In this document: piece after piece, positions 23,345 to 35,940 of the stretch
How the letters are laid out: each line of letters starts with the position of its first letter
How positions within the stretch are numbered: the first letter of the stretch is position 1
Source: Akebia trifoliata
Lineage: Eukaryota > Streptophyta > Magnoliopsida > Ranunculales > Lardizabalaceae
Assembly: GCA_017979445.1 (NCBI GenBank)
Contig: CM030715.1
Span: 11,648,187 to 11,712,186, forward strand
DNA: 64,000 nt
Direction: 5' to 3'
The notes under the pieces: model-generated
What the model saw: the letters and a program-made list of their open reading frames with translations, nothing else
Databases searched by the model: none
Told to the model about the DNA's origin: nothing
Program-made: the position numbers and the translations under genes

Positions 23345-23547
23345 CACAGTTCTGATATAAAAACACGGTTTTAACATTAAAAATCACGTTTTTAACTGAT
23401 GTCCCCTCAAACATCTTTGTATTCTATTAGAGGCCCTCTCCCTTAACAGGAACCCTCTCTTCTTCGACTCTCTTCTTTCTTCGTTCAGAAACGAAATATG
23501 TGCAGAGACCTAACGAATCCCTCTCGTTACAAATCGAAACCCCCCTC

Positions 23548-23582
<35 letters not shown>

Positions 23583-23714
23583 GCTCTCTCTCTCTCAAGA
23601 GAATCCAGTTCGAACGACCCTAGATCTTGCCATTGTCTGTTTTAAGTCCCTCACAAATCCCTTTTTTCTTCCTTTATTCAGAAACAAAATACGAGGAGAG
23701 ACCCTAACGAATCC

Positions 23715-23745
<31 letters not shown>

Positions 23746-24425
23746 TAGTTCTAAATTTGTAAATTTGGGGGGAAAACTATGGAAGTTAGCGGATGCATAA
23801 CTTGTGGCTGAAGATAGTTCCTTGTGGAGAGCCAAGTCGTTTGGTAAGAGAATTTTGTGTAAGATTTGTGATAATTTTTAGTGTTTTTTAACTAAAATTT
23901 TGGATTTTTTTTATTGAGAACGAGGTTAGGGTTCTATCTTGATGGTTTAGTTCTTTAACAACTCCAACTGTATTTTCCACCAATCTGTGGTGGCTAATGT
24001 GCTATAACACTTGCAAAGTAAACACGAGCATATTATTTAGGGCATGTAGTTCTGTCCTGTTTTTGTTGTTTTTGTTAGTGATCTACTCTAATTGCTACTT
24101 TATTTCTTAATTGCTACAATTCTTTCAAAGGAGAACCATTTGTTCTTTCACAGATGTGAGCAGGTAATCAATCACCTACCATTTCAAGTCTTGTTTATAT
24201 GCATTCACACGTATTTTTCGACAAGATAGTGTGCACTTGATATTTCGATTTCATGACCTATGTTTGGCATTGAGCATTATTCACTTGGTGAGCATTATTT
24301 AATATGATGATCTCTTGATGTCAAACAAGTTCATCGCCACCGGTTGCCACATTGTATTTAACAAGGACATAGATACTTGTGTTGTTGCCATATTGATATA
24401 ATGAGAAGGAAAATCGATTGTTTTG

Positions 24426-24456
<31 letters not shown>

Positions 24457-24487
24457 GTTTGTTGATTGTAGAACTTGAAAGATAATG
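23345..24487. other. left arm of the Mutator-like element
   Basis: Pyrimidine-rich subterminal DNA with CT microsatellites (23551-23596 and 23714-23740). The sequence around TTCAGAAACGAAAT recurs near 23676 as TTCAGAAACAAAAT, a short internal duplication. A plus-strand TTTG-GTAAGAG near 23840 looks like a splice donor, but no reading frame supports an exon. Confidence 0.5.
24419..24456. repeat. TTTTG pentanucleotide microsatellite
   Basis: About six tandem TTTTG units, close to the SIRE insertion point. Confidence 0.9.
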
Positions 24488-26026
24488 TGTTAGTACCATG
24501 TTTTGTCAATTCCAAGATTAGTCGTATGTTGTCATGTTGTAACTACTGGAAGATATTATTCAAAACAAATGAAAAATAATCAGCATGCATTACATCAACG
24601 ATAAATCCGTAGTGTATCAAAACCAACCAAGGACAAGGGACATCATCACTCAGGGAGCATCAGAACAAGTTATTATCGGAGCATATTTTGAGTGTTTTAA
24701 GTTCATCCCAAAACCAGCTCAATCTCAAGGAAAATAGAGGCTGTCGACAGGAGTGAAGGATCCACCGTCAGCCACCGACAGAACAGAGTGGAACTCAAGG
24801 TATCGGTGGCAGAAGCATAATCTTGACGGTTCCACCGACAGAATGGTTATCAGTTCCACCGATAAACAACTTGTCGGTCCCACCGCCATTCACCGACAGA
24901 ACAAAGTGGAACTCAAGGTATCGGTGATAGAAGCTTAATCTTGTCGATTCCACCGATGAACAACTTGTCTGTCCCACCGACATCCACTGTCAGAACAAAA
25001 TGAGAAAACATCTATCGGTGGCAGAAGCATGGTTCTACCGGTTCCACCGTTATAATGCTCATCGGTCCCACTGATAACTCTTGGAGGTTCCACCGACAGA
25101 GCTACCGATAGTGTTCAACGGTAACAATTTCGACCGCTAAGTTTGGTCGGTGCCACCGATGGGATACAGGTGCCACTGACAGGAAGCCATTGAGTGCAGC
25201 TTCTATAAAATAGAAGCTCTAGGCATCATTGTTCCTTTGATCAACAACTTCTGAGTTAAGCCCAAGCAAATAAGAACATTTCAAAAGACTTAACAAAGTA
25301 AGAAGAATAGTTAGGTGAAGTCGAAACCATGCACATCATGCTACTTCATCTGAGTTGATCAAGCTTCACTAACTTCATCATTCAAGCAGTTACATTCTAA
25401 CATCGAGCTAGGCGATAAGCCAAAGATGAAGGAAGTAGTGAAGAACCAAAGATTAACAAACTCACCTCATTCATCATAATTGTGAGTTTGTTTGTTTTGC
25501 TTTAACTTCAAAATACTCTTGTAATAGTTTCCTTGATTTCCTCTTCAAAATCAAGCACTTGATTGAGTTGCGGACTCAAGTTGAATGATAAAGGTTGCTG
25601 AGTTACCGAAGCATAAAACTCAGACATTTTGAGTGGATGTTGTTCACTCAATCTTAGGGTCGCATAATTAACCCAGGAAAAAATTCTATGTGTGGTTTAA
25701 GGTGGATCAAAAACCTCAGTTTTAGTAAACACCGAAGAACCATCGATTGGGATTCTCTTGGGAGTGGACGTAGGCACAGTTGTTGAACCACTATAAATTG
25801 CGTGTCTTGTGTTTCTCTCTAATTTCCTTATCTTCATGCAAATCTGAACGTATATCATGATTTGCATGCATAAATATTTTGTTCTATGGATGATTTGGTG
25901 AATGCTTCAATAGAACGAATTCATTAAAAATTCAGCCACACTTAAGTGTTCACATTTAGAAGAATTTTTAATTAGTCCTATTCACCCCCCCTCTAGGTCT
26001 ATACATTATCAAAGCCTATAATTTCA
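24488..26026 (+). repeat. 5' LTR of the SIRE-type element (1539 bp)
   Basis: Partner of 43268-44832. It contains, at 24745-25190, an array of short related palindromic units built on TCGGTGG and CCACCGA. Confidence 0.92.
24745..25190. repeat. GGTGG/CCACC palindromic motif array in SIRE LTR
   Basis: More than ten occurrences of GACGGTTCCACCGACAGAA-like or TCGGTGGCAGAAGC-like units on both strands, spaced about 20-40 bp. The same array recurs in the other LTR at 43535-43990, at 31520-31610, and in the unrelated solo LTR at 59640-59795. Confidence 0.85.
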
Positions 26027-26028
26027 AT

Positions 26029-26040
26029 TGGTATCAAAGC
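26029..26040 (+). promoter_or_regulatory. tRNA-iMet primer-binding site (SIRE)
   Basis: TGGTATCAAAGC, two bases after the LTR end. Confidence 0.88.
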
Positions 26041-26091
26041 GGGTTACTCTAGGAAGGTCTAACAACCCTGAGTGATCCGTGGTTTTGCGTC

Positions 26092-28221
26092 ATGTCTAGA
26101 GTAAATAAATGGTCCTCGACTCGTCCACCTATGTTCGAAGGTATCAAGTATGCCTTCTGAAAAAACAAAATGATGATATATATCAACTCTCTAAGTAGGG
26201 ATGTGTGGAAAATGATTGAGGAAGGTTGGGAACCTCCCGTTGACATCATCGAGGTAGATGGTGTCACTACCTCTGTTCCGAGACCATCAAAAAAATGGAC
26301 AGAACAGGATAAAATAGACAGTAGCAATAATTACAAGGCTCTTAATGCCATTACTAGTGTCATTTCTGATGATGAGTATCAACGGATATGCACGTGTCAG
26401 TCGGCCAAGCAAGCATGGAAAATTCTAGAGGTTGCTCACGAAGGCATAAGTATAGTAAAAAAATCTAAACTTCAACTCCTCCGCACTCAATTTGAAAACA
26501 TCAAAATGGAGGAAAGCGAAATTGTCCAAGAGTTTTACGCATGTCTAAGTGACATTTGCAACTCTATGCTTTATGTAGGGAAGATTGTCCCTCAGGGTAG
26601 GATTTGTGCAAAAATCCTAAGATCCCTACCTAAGAGATTTGCCTCTAAGGTTACATCAATTGAGGAGTACCGAGATGTGGAAACAATGACTGTTGAGGAA
26701 CTTATGGGCTCTCTCACCACCTTCGAACTCCATCTCGAAGGTCCTCCCTCAAAAGGGAAGACTCAGACCCTGAAGACATCATCTTCAAAGACCACATCAA
26801 AGCGAACATCTCGTATCGGGTCTCAATCCTCCTCCCATGACCATAAGAAGATATTGATTGAAGAGGATAAGGAGACTGAATCAGATGAGGAAGACTTAGC
26901 TTTATTAGCTTCAAGGTTTCAAAACTTCTTCAAAAGAAGAGGACCTGGTAACACTAGTAAATGTAATCATCCAGTAAATAGACATGCGCTTATAGGTAGA
27001 ACCTTATCTAAACCAAGGGAAGATACTGAGTGTTACACATGTAGTGGTCGTGGTCATTACTCGAATGTGTGCCCCACTAAACCCAAGTCTAAAGGTCTCT
27101 CTAGATATAAGATTAAAGGCAGAACAATGGCTGCTAAGGCTACGTGGGATGACTCAGATGAGTTAGAGGGTGAAAAAGAGCTAGATACTTCTTCAGATAC
27201 TGAAAACCAAAACACTCTTCGGATCCTTATGGTAGCCACCACGGTCTGTATCCCAGATGGGGATGAAATTGAAGAGGAACTAGATTCTGAAAGTCAGAAT
27301 CACTATTTAGTCACCTCTTCTTCTGATGAAGAAGGAAAAGACGAGGATAACGATGAACTTGAGCTTCAATCTGCATTTGACCAAATGTTCGTCAGTCATG
27401 TAAAACTGACAAAAAAACACAGTCAAGAAAAACTCCGAAAGGAACAGTGGCATGCTAAATATAAGCAAGTCTGTGAGGAAAAACTCTCCATAGGTCTTCA
27501 ATTAGAAGACATTAAGATCTAACTCTCAACAGCCTTAGAAAGACAGTCTAGCATGCTCTCTGCATCTGAGACAGCCTTGATTGAGAAAGATGAGATGATA
27601 AAAAATCTTCAACAACTCAAGAACCTTCTTTCAATGGCCAACTCCACAATAACTCGTCAAAACTTAGAATTAGTAAATCTTCGTGATGAAAACAAAGTTC
27701 TTAAGTTTGACATCAATGAACTGTAAAAGCAAAAGATTAGACTTGAGCGTAACTACACTCAAGGAAGCTTGGAGTTACAAAAACTTCTTGGAGTTTAAAA
27801 AACCTTTGGTGATAAAGGAGGCTTAGGCTATGATAGGTATACTTCTACATCGCCTCTATCTCCTACTGTGTTTGTGCATGGAGAGTCATCAAACACTAAG
27901 AAAAATTCCAAGAAAGTTATCACATGCAACTTCTGTGGTGGAACGGGTCACATGAAATTTGAATGCATCGAGTTCAAAACCATCTACCACACAACCTCAC
28001 AGATCCCTGTTGGTAAATCTTTATCAGTTGAAAAGAAGAAGCATGATGAAGGAAAGTATCCACTACAAAATAAAGTCGAAAAAGCAAAGTCTCTAAAGTG
28101 GAAGGGAGTAAAGAATTCATCTCTTCCTAAACAAAACAACAATATTGGGGAACTATTCAAACAGATTGCTTACTTGAACCTAAAAGCTAAAGCACTTGCT
28201 GAATCAAGTAGAGAAAATTAA
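26092..28221 (+). pseudogene. SIRE gag
   Basis: A single frame starts at ATG 26092 and continues to 28221, interrupted by TGA 26158, TAA 27520, TAA 27724 and TAA 27796. The longest open part (26170-27522, 450 codons) carries the UBN2-type capsid domain (KQAWKILEVAHEG, FYACLSDICNSM, LRSLPKRFASKVT), acidic regions, and a CX2CX4HX4C knuckle (CYTCSGRGHYSNVC). A coiled-coil-like stretch follows the 27520 stop, and a second knuckle (CNFCGGTGHMKFEC) lies near 27925-27970. No frameshift is seen over 2.1 kb. Confidence 0.88.
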
Positions 28222-29490
28222 GGTGGAAAAAGGTATCCAAAGAAAAATTCTCCTTCAAGATCACCCAAGAAGGGTAGGTCCCCTAAGAAGAGCTCATCTA
28301 TTAAGGAGAACTCTCCTCCTAAATGTAATCTTCAACCCCCCAAGACGACTCTACAATGGAAAGTCAAAACTAGGGATAACAAGTGCCTTATAATTCACAC
28401 AGCGCTCAAGGATGGAAATTTTTCGCTATGGTACCTTGATAGCGGTTGTTCTAGACACATGACGGGTGACCGAAGTCAATTTAGCCACTTGGTTGATTTT
28501 GACAGAGGGTCAGTCACTTTTGGTGATGGCAGCACCGCTAAGATTATTGGGTGAGGATCTGTCAATGGTCTTGGATTGCCCATAGTAGAAAATGTATTGT
28601 GCATAGATGGTTTGAAACATAACGTTCTTAGCATATCCCAAATTTGTGACAAGGATCACTGAATGAGTTTCAATCGTGAAGTTTGCAAAATCTCCACTTC
28701 TACTGAAAAAATTATCATGAGAGGTCTTCGCACTTCTGATAACTGTTATGTTATCGAAAACACAGGAGAGACCACTATCCCTTGTGTAAACAACATGGAT
28801 CAAATTGATGAAGTCCAGTTATGGCATCAACGTCTAGGTCATGTTCACTACAAGAACATGTTTCGACTTGCCTCAAAGGGCTTAGTTAGAGGATTACCCA
28901 AGTTGGGAAAACAAGCAAGAAATGTCTGTGGAAAGTACCAAATTGGTAAACAAATTCAAAGTACCCACAAAAAGACAACCACTCTTGCAACCTCAAAACC
29001 CCTAGCATTTTTACACATGGACCTTGTGGGTCCGACTAAAATACAAAGTCTAGGTGGAAAGAGACATTTCTTGGTAATTGTTGATGATTACTATAGATTT
29101 ACCTGGGTCGCATTTCTAAGAGAAAAATCTGATACTTTTGATGAATTCAAAAAGATTATAAAGCGTATCCAAACAGAAAATGAATCTGTCATTGGTAGAA
29201 TAAGAAGTGACTACAGTGGAGAATTTGAGGATAGTCGATTCACACAATTCTGCGATGAAAATGGAATTTGACATGAATTCTCGGCTCCGAAGACCCCTCA
29301 GCAGAATGGAGGTGCTGAGAGAAAGAATCGCGTTATTTAGGAAATGGTCACAGTCATGCTACGTAGTAAGAATCTTCCCAAAAGTCTGTGAGCCGAAGCT
29401 GTTAATACTGCTTGTCACATCATCAATTGAGTATATCTTCGAACAAGTTTAAACAAAACAGCGTATGATTATGAAACAACAAAATTCTCA
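28222..29490 (+). pseudogene. SIRE protease, GAG-pre-integrase and integrase
   Basis: It continues in the gag frame. Protease has LWYLDSGCSRHMTGD at about 28430, the GAG-pre-integrase region has LWHQRLGHVHYKNM, and the integrase core has LAFLHMDLVGPTKIQSLGG, VIVDDYYRFTWVAFL and RIRSDYSGEFED, then the PQQNGGAERKNR end. Stops at 28219, 28552, 28660, 29269, 29338, 29389 and 29428 each need only one transition from the residue expected in the family. The zinc-binding Cys in CGKYQIGK is altered. Confidence 0.88.
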
Positions 29491-30336
29491 GTGTCAAACA
29501 CTTCAAGGTCTTCGGTAGCAAGTGTTATATCTTAAGAGATCGGGAACATTGGGAAAAGTTTGATTCGAAAAGCGACCAAGCAATCTTTCTGGGATATTCT
29601 TTGAACAGTCGTGATTTTTGAGTTTTTAATCAGAGGACCTCCTCCATTCAAGAATCCATAAATGTGGTGATCGATGATCAACCCATTAAGGAGAATGGTC
29701 CCTCTGACCCCGAGGCTGAGGACGAGGGAGTGTTCCCCCCTACATCCATACCATCCCCAACGTCTCAAGTCCCAGAAACACTACATGTTGTTAAGGATCA
29801 TCCTGCCAGTCAAATCCTTGGAGATCCTCATATCGGAGTGAAAACCTGACGACAACTTGAGATGTTGAATAGGCATCTCTACTTCACATCCAAATTGGAG
29901 CCCAAAATATTGATGAAGCCCTTCAATTTACTCGGAATCAAGTGTGGCATCTTGTACCAAGACCATCTAATAAAAATGTCATCGGGACAAAATGGATTTA
30001 CAAGAACAAATCTGATGAACTTGGTAATGTTGTCCGAAATAAAGCTCGTCTAGTTGCCTATGGATACTTTCAAATTGAGGGGATTGACTTTGATGAAACT
30101 TTCGTCCCAGTAGCAAGACTTGAGTCAATTCGGATTTTGATGTCCATTGCATGTGTTATGAAATTCAAACTGTTTCAAATGGATTTTAAGAGTGCTTTTC
30201 TAAATGGCCTATTGGATGAGGAAGTGTATGTGAACAACCAAAAGGCTTTGTTGATTCTAAACATCCTCACCAAGTCTTCAGACTGAAAAAAGCTCTCTAC
30301 AGCCTTAAATAAGCCCCCCGTGCTTGGTATGAAAGA
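29491..30336 (+). pseudogene. SIRE integrase C-terminus and reverse transcriptase, first part
   Basis: Three frame changes (about 29490, 29908 and 30233) divide this stretch. Recognisable parts are KVFGSKCYILRDREHWEKF with FLGYSLNS, an acidic Pro/Ser linker (VIDDQPIKENGPSDPE), then reverse transcriptase motifs VWHLVPRPSNKNVIGTKWIY, ARLVAYGYFQIEGIDFDETF and FKLFQMDFKSAFLNG. All lie in the order of Copia pol. Confidence 0.85.
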
Positions 30337-31377
30337 TTGACTCAATTTCTGATCAGTCATAAATTTGTAAGGGGGAGCGTTAATAAAACTCTGTTTGTTC
30401 AAAAGGTTGGAGGTCACACTCTTATTGCTCAAATCTATGTGGACGACATTGTGTTCGGGTCCACTGCTGAAGGATTGGCTAACAAATTCGCCCACCTTAT
30501 GCAATCTGAATTCGAAATGAGCATGGTTGGTAAACTTAGCTTCTTTTTGGGATTGCAAATTAAACAACTCAAGAATGTCATGTTCATTTCCCAGACTAAA
30601 TATGCTCGAGACTTGGTAGATCGATTTGGCTTAAAGTCTGGACGAACTCACCATACACCTATGAACACCACTCTCAAGCTCTTTAAAGATCCTTCAGGTA
30701 AGAGTGTGGATCAACATTTCTACAGGAGTATGATTGGTAGCCTTCTCTATCTTACAGCCAGTAGACCCGACATTTTTTACAGTGTAGGAACCTGTGCCCA
30801 TTTTCAAGCTGATCCTAAGGAGTCTCATCTCCTAGCTGTTAAAAGAATCATCAGGTATGTAGCAGGTACTACTGAGAATGGTCTTTGGTATCCGTTTGAT
30901 TCCTCGTCCATCATAACCGGGCATTCAAATGCTGATTGGGCCGGTAACATGGATGATAGAAAATCCACTAGTGGCGGGTGTTTCTACATCGGGAACTGCT
31001 TAGTTGCATGGCATAGTAAGAAGCAGAGTTCCATATCCCTTTCTACCGCTGAGGCTAAGTACATTGCAACTGAAAGTTGTTGTGCGCAACTTCTATGGAT
31101 GAAGCAGATGCTTGTGGACTATGGGATATCTCAAGATATGATGAACATCTTATGTGATAACACCAGTGCCATCAATATCTCAAAGAATCTGGTCCAACAC
31201 TCTCGAACTAAACACATTGATATTTGGCATCACTTCATTTGTGAACTCGTTGAAGAACACATAATTAGGCTGGAATATGTTTCGACTGAAAGTCAACTTA
31301 CTGATATTCTTACTAAGCCATTAGATTCCCTAAGGTTTGATCACGTTCAGAAATCCATTGGGGTCTGCTCTTTATGA
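30337..31377 (+). pseudogene. SIRE reverse transcriptase end and RNase H
   Basis: An open stretch of 346 codons has the catalytic box IYVDDIVFGST, the connection SEFEMSMVGKLSFFLGLQIK, and a complete Copia RNase H (GHSNADWAGNMDDRKSTSGG, CFYIGNCLVAWHSKKQ, STAEAKYIATESCCAQ, CDNTSAINISKN, RTKHIDIWHHFI). It ends at TGA 31375-31377. Upstream a TAA at about 30308 sits where Gln is expected. No other disabling change is visible in this part. Confidence 0.9.
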
Positions 31378-31519
31378 GCAGGGTTCTTCCGACATAATGG
31401 AAGAGTGCCTGCATGCACTTGGAATGCAGGATTGCTTCCCATTCCCGATCATTATATGAACTTATTGGAAAATTTGAGGAATGTTAGTCTCACAAAATTG
31501 AAAAAAAATGGGGAAATCT

Positions 31520-31610
31520 GTCGGTGGCAGAATGGGCATTCTGTCGGTTCCACCGCCAGATTACTCATCGACAGATGTTGGTGGAACCGACAGAATCTGA
31601 CGGTCCGACC
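31520..31610. repeat. SIRE-LTR-like palindromic motif block after pol
   Basis: It contains CTGTCGGTTCCACCGCCAGA and several related units identical in style to the LTR array, placed between pol and the extra frame. Confidence 0.75.
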
Positions 31611-31749
31611 GACAGCACGCGATTTCGTCATTTTTAAAGCCTTTTCGCTTATTTTTTCTTTCGTGCCTTTTCATATCTCCCACTGTTCCATTGCCTCTTC
31701 CTCTTATCTCTTCTTTCGTCTCTCTCTCTCTCTCTGTATTCCCTCTCTT

Positions 31750-32779
31750 GTCCCTCGCCATCATGATGATTCTCTCGGTTTTACTTGCCTTGATCTCCGT
31801 GGTCAGTCTCATTGCTCACCATCGCCAAGCCAGACTCCAACGGCCCGACAGAATGTTAGAAGAAAGCGTTCTTCTACCTCATATGCATGCCCCTCATCCT
31901 CCTCTTCCTCTTTCGCTAACGAAGAAGACGATGATGAAGAGGAAGTTGATCTGCCTCCTTCCTAGGGTTCTCGCCATCCTCCAACCCCTGCTTCAGATAT
32001 GGGCATCGATGATGATCAGCGCATTTATATAGATCGATTGCAGTTCCTTCGAGACCGCAAGATTGTATGTGAACGTCGCATTAACATCGTAGTAGTGCAC
32101 CCATTTGGCATCCTTGATTTACTTCATCAAATGGGCTAGAAAGCTCTTCTTGAATTTGGAAGTGATGTCTTCCCCTCTCGCGTTCGTCGATTTTATGCCA
32201 GCATTGTGGACTCTCGCAACTTCCCTCCTTCCCTCGATGTGGTGGCCTTCGACACGCCTGATCAGGTCAGCACCCATGTTACTACCGCCACCATTGCGTT
32301 CATCCTGGGCATCACTTGCACTCATGTCGGACATCCTGATCCCATTTCTGACTTTGGGACTCGCTGCAACGCATATATGGATGTCCTTTGTGGTCGTCGG
32401 GACATCCAGTGGGTCAAGGATAATGCTATTCGTGGCACAGATCTTCTTCCGCAGTATAGAATTCTCCACAAACTTTTCACCTCCAATCTCTATCCACGTG
32501 CGGGGAACAAGATCGATGTTGCAATGCATATGGCCGATACCCTGTATTGTGTTGCAACCAGACAGGCTATGTGTCTTGCAACGTACCTACTCCATACGAT
32601 TGTTGGATTTGCCTGCTCCGGTCGCACTTCAGGCAATTTGCCCTATGGCCATCTTACTTCTCAAATGGCAGTTTTCTGTGGCCTTCCGGCTGATACAAGT
32701 CCGGTAATTCATGAAGAGCTTTTCATTGCCTCCACGCTCTCTAAGATGCGGATTGATCTTCCAGCAGCACCACCCCCAC
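31750..32779 (+). pseudogene. SIRE extra frame after pol, 5' part (Transposase_32-like)
   Basis: A single plus-strand frame runs from the Ser/Pro/Arg-rich start (TARQNVRRKRS, an acidic EEDDDEEEVD stretch) through DQRIYIDRLQFLRDRK to the conserved part VRRFYASIVDSRNFP, FILGITCTHVGHPDP, LPQYRILHKLFTSNLYPRAG and LPYGHLTSQMAVFCGLP. The latter resembles the Pfam family called putative plant transposon protein (Transposase_32). TAG stops at about 31963 and 32140 interrupt it. SIRE elements are known for a third frame after pol, sometimes called env-like; the role is unproven. The start codon is unclear. The nested Gypsy splits it at 32780. Confidence 0.7.
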
Positions 32780-35700
32780 TGTGGCGCCCCACCGAACGCT
32801 AACACAAATCTCTATGTCAGATCTCGAGGTATTATGTAGCACCTCGAAATTTCGGCATGGTCTCCTCTGTTTATGTTAGCATTCCAAGGCGTTCAACCTG
32901 CACCTGATAAACGACATACAATCCTGCATACATATACGAAATATAATACTAGCGGAAGCTTATATATATGTCTAATATCGCACGATATATCAGAGTGCGG
33001 AAGAAGAAAACTTATATACAGGATTATACAGAGATTCCTCACTCTAACAAAAGTCCTAACGCTCATAACAGAATCTATAATATTACCTAGACAAACTAAC
33101 ACCACTAGACGGATGTAGCCCCAATACTCACCAAGTGACGAACTCTGGCTGTCTATCTGACTCACCAGATGATTCTCACTGATGCTCTATACCTGTCTCG
33201 TCAAACTTCAGATCTGAAACTAAAAAAATAGAGAAGGAAAGGGTGAGTAACAAGGGTTACCCAGTAAGGAAGCAACAATTTCTGCCAATAACCTCTCCTA
33301 ACATGAACGAATAAACATACTGAATCATTTTAAAATAACAAAATTTTACAGAAGAAAACTACGATTAACTGGTACATATAGCCAGGGATGAGCAACTAAA
33401 CATTTTAAAACTCACATTACATCGATCAGCAGTACTCACTATAACATTCTCTTTTTATACAAATCTAATTGATCAAATGGAAACAATAAACATTCATTTC
33501 ATCTTATATATCAAAATAAGCAACAGATACATAATACACACTGGTGGAGTATTGGAATTAGAGAGTTGGGATTCACGACTGGATCGCTCCCAGTCGGGAC
33601 ATGATGTTACAATTCTTCTCGGGCTTTTAGTTCCTGATTTTGTGGCTGGTCGCTGTTTACCACGCTTGTTTGACCATTTATCCGGCTCAGCCTGGCCGTT
33701 TGACGTGACCGTAAGCAATGGGTCTCTTTTCGATGTGTCAGAACGTTCGACTACTATAGATTGTTAGTGATCACTGACCAATCATCTTCGTCTATGCCTA
33801 TCAGGCGTATATGTGATTCCCAAATATACAAACCATTCGTATACGACCACCTTTACATTACAAGTTCACTGGTAAAGATAAAGAAGAATAAACCCGGATT
33901 CCAGTTGTGACTCCATTCTCATACGCGTCCCATACCACGTATGAGTTTGGTGGTCCCTACCGTACATCCCAGGATAGTACACCACTTCGGATGATATGAT
34001 GCACTATCCCTTCAGGCATTCACAAACTTTTTAACAGCTCACAAAATAGCTACTTATATATATTATTTTCATTTGAAAACAAAAGAGAAATTAACAATAC
34101 AAGGTTGAGAATAGATATCCAGTTTCCTACCATGCAAGTGTGGCCACCCGGCCTAAAATAAATAACATAACAGAGCACCTCGCGCTAACAGAAAGTAAAT
34201 AAACATGCAACCAGTAACATTATCCCTGGATATCCGTTCACCAACCTGCATACAACACAATAACGTAAAATGCAGACATCACCCCTCGGGTGTGACTCTG
34301 ACATTTTACCGTTTCATACCCTTTTTCCCTTTTTTCGACTTTTACAGTTTTCAATCTCTTCATAAAATATCCATTTTCTGATATTCATCAACTCAATATG
34401 AGTTCATTGAATATTAAATCACATTTTTCAACTATAGAATTTATTTCTATCAATAATATTGAAAAAAAATACAAATTTCATATCAAAACGGGGTCCGAGC
34501 AGTGCACAAGACCCAATTTATGGCAACAACCCGTTAAAACACCCTACTCACGTATAATTTATTAAAAATACAATTAAACATATCAAACATGCAATTTCTG
34601 GCGTGAATTTTTGAAATAACAAAATAATTCTATATTTTAAAAATACATCCAAATTTTTCGATAAAATCCTAAATGCAATTTTCACAATCTAGATTACTAA
34701 TAGAAATTGAGAGTTCCTTACTATCTCTAGGCGAAAGGATCAAAGCGTGTGCGCGAAAATCGAGACGGACCGAACTTCGAAGCGGCTGATTTTTGAAATC
34801 GACCTGGTGGTTTTGAAGATCTCGATGTGCTCGTCTCTTCTCCCTTCTACGGCGAAAGGCGGTTTGACCCCGAAACCGATGAAAATCGAGGTCGAAGTTA
34901 CGAAAATCTCCGTATAAAAATACGGCTGATTTTTGACTATACGGGGTGAAAAATACGAGAAAATGGAAGGAATTTGGTTGGGTTATGTAGAGAATGAGGC
35001 TGCGGGCGTTTCTCCCTTCTGCGTCGAAAGACGGTTTGACCCCGAAACGGACGAAATCCGAGGTCAAAGTTTCGAAATTTCCGTATCCAAATACGGCTGA
35101 TTTTTGACGATATTGGATGAAATAGAAAGTGAAACGAAGAAAGGTTGGGTGGGTTTTGTAGAGAACGTAGCTGCGGACCTTTTTCTCTTCTGCGGCGATC
35201 GTCGAAAATGGACCGTTTGCGAGAGATCTAAAGTGGAAAAATCGGAGAAAAAAAACAAATTTTCATTTTATATGTCTCGGCCATATGACGCGTTGGGGAA
35301 GATGAGTTATATAAAAAAAAAATTAAATTTTTTTTTTTTATAAAAGTTAGGACGAAATCGGTATTTCGCCTATTGTTTTGATCGACGATAACTTGGTCAT
35401 TCGGTCTCCAAAACTGACAAACGAATATACTATTTCGCCTAATTTTTCGTTCCGGATCTAATGGTATAGTCAATTTTTACAAATTATGTCTCCATCAAAA
35501 ATTTACATTTTTGGCCTGACGTGACCCCTAAACTTGATGTCGTTTTCATTTTTGGCGATAATTCGACTTCCTAATCTCCAAAAATGACAAATAAATAGTC
35601 TATGTTGAATAATTTTTCGTTATGAACCCAATGGTATGATCGAATTTTAAAAATTATTCCTCTAACAAAAAGTCACTGTTTTAGCCTGATCCGATCCGGT

Positions 35701-35923
35701 AATCGAGGATTTTGCAACTTTTATATTCGGACTCGCATTTGAGCGTGCTTACATGCTAAACTATGTTTTTCGATCATTTTGAATCTAATGGTGAGGTCCG
35801 ATTCCATTAAAATGATTAAAAACATCCTAAAGTTTTACTCCTAAATCCCACTTTCAAGATTTTCTTAAAATTTCACTATTTATTTTTTCCTCGAGATACG
35901 AATTAAAATTTTGGGGTGTTACA
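32780..35923 (-). repeat. 3' LTR of the gag-only Gypsy element
   Basis: Near-identical to 39306-42473. It shares blocks with the Tekay LTR (around TGACCATTTATCCGGCTCAG at about 33673). Between about 34780 and 35230 a roughly 140-170-bp unit containing CGGCTGATTTTTGA and TTTGACCCCGAAAC is repeated about three times. Confidence 0.92.
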
Positions 35924-35940
35924 TTCTCCCCCCCTTAATA
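35924..35940 (-). promoter_or_regulatory. polypurine tract of the gag-only element
   Basis: The minus strand reads AAGGGGGGGAGAA next to the LTR start TGTAACACC. Confidence 0.8.
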
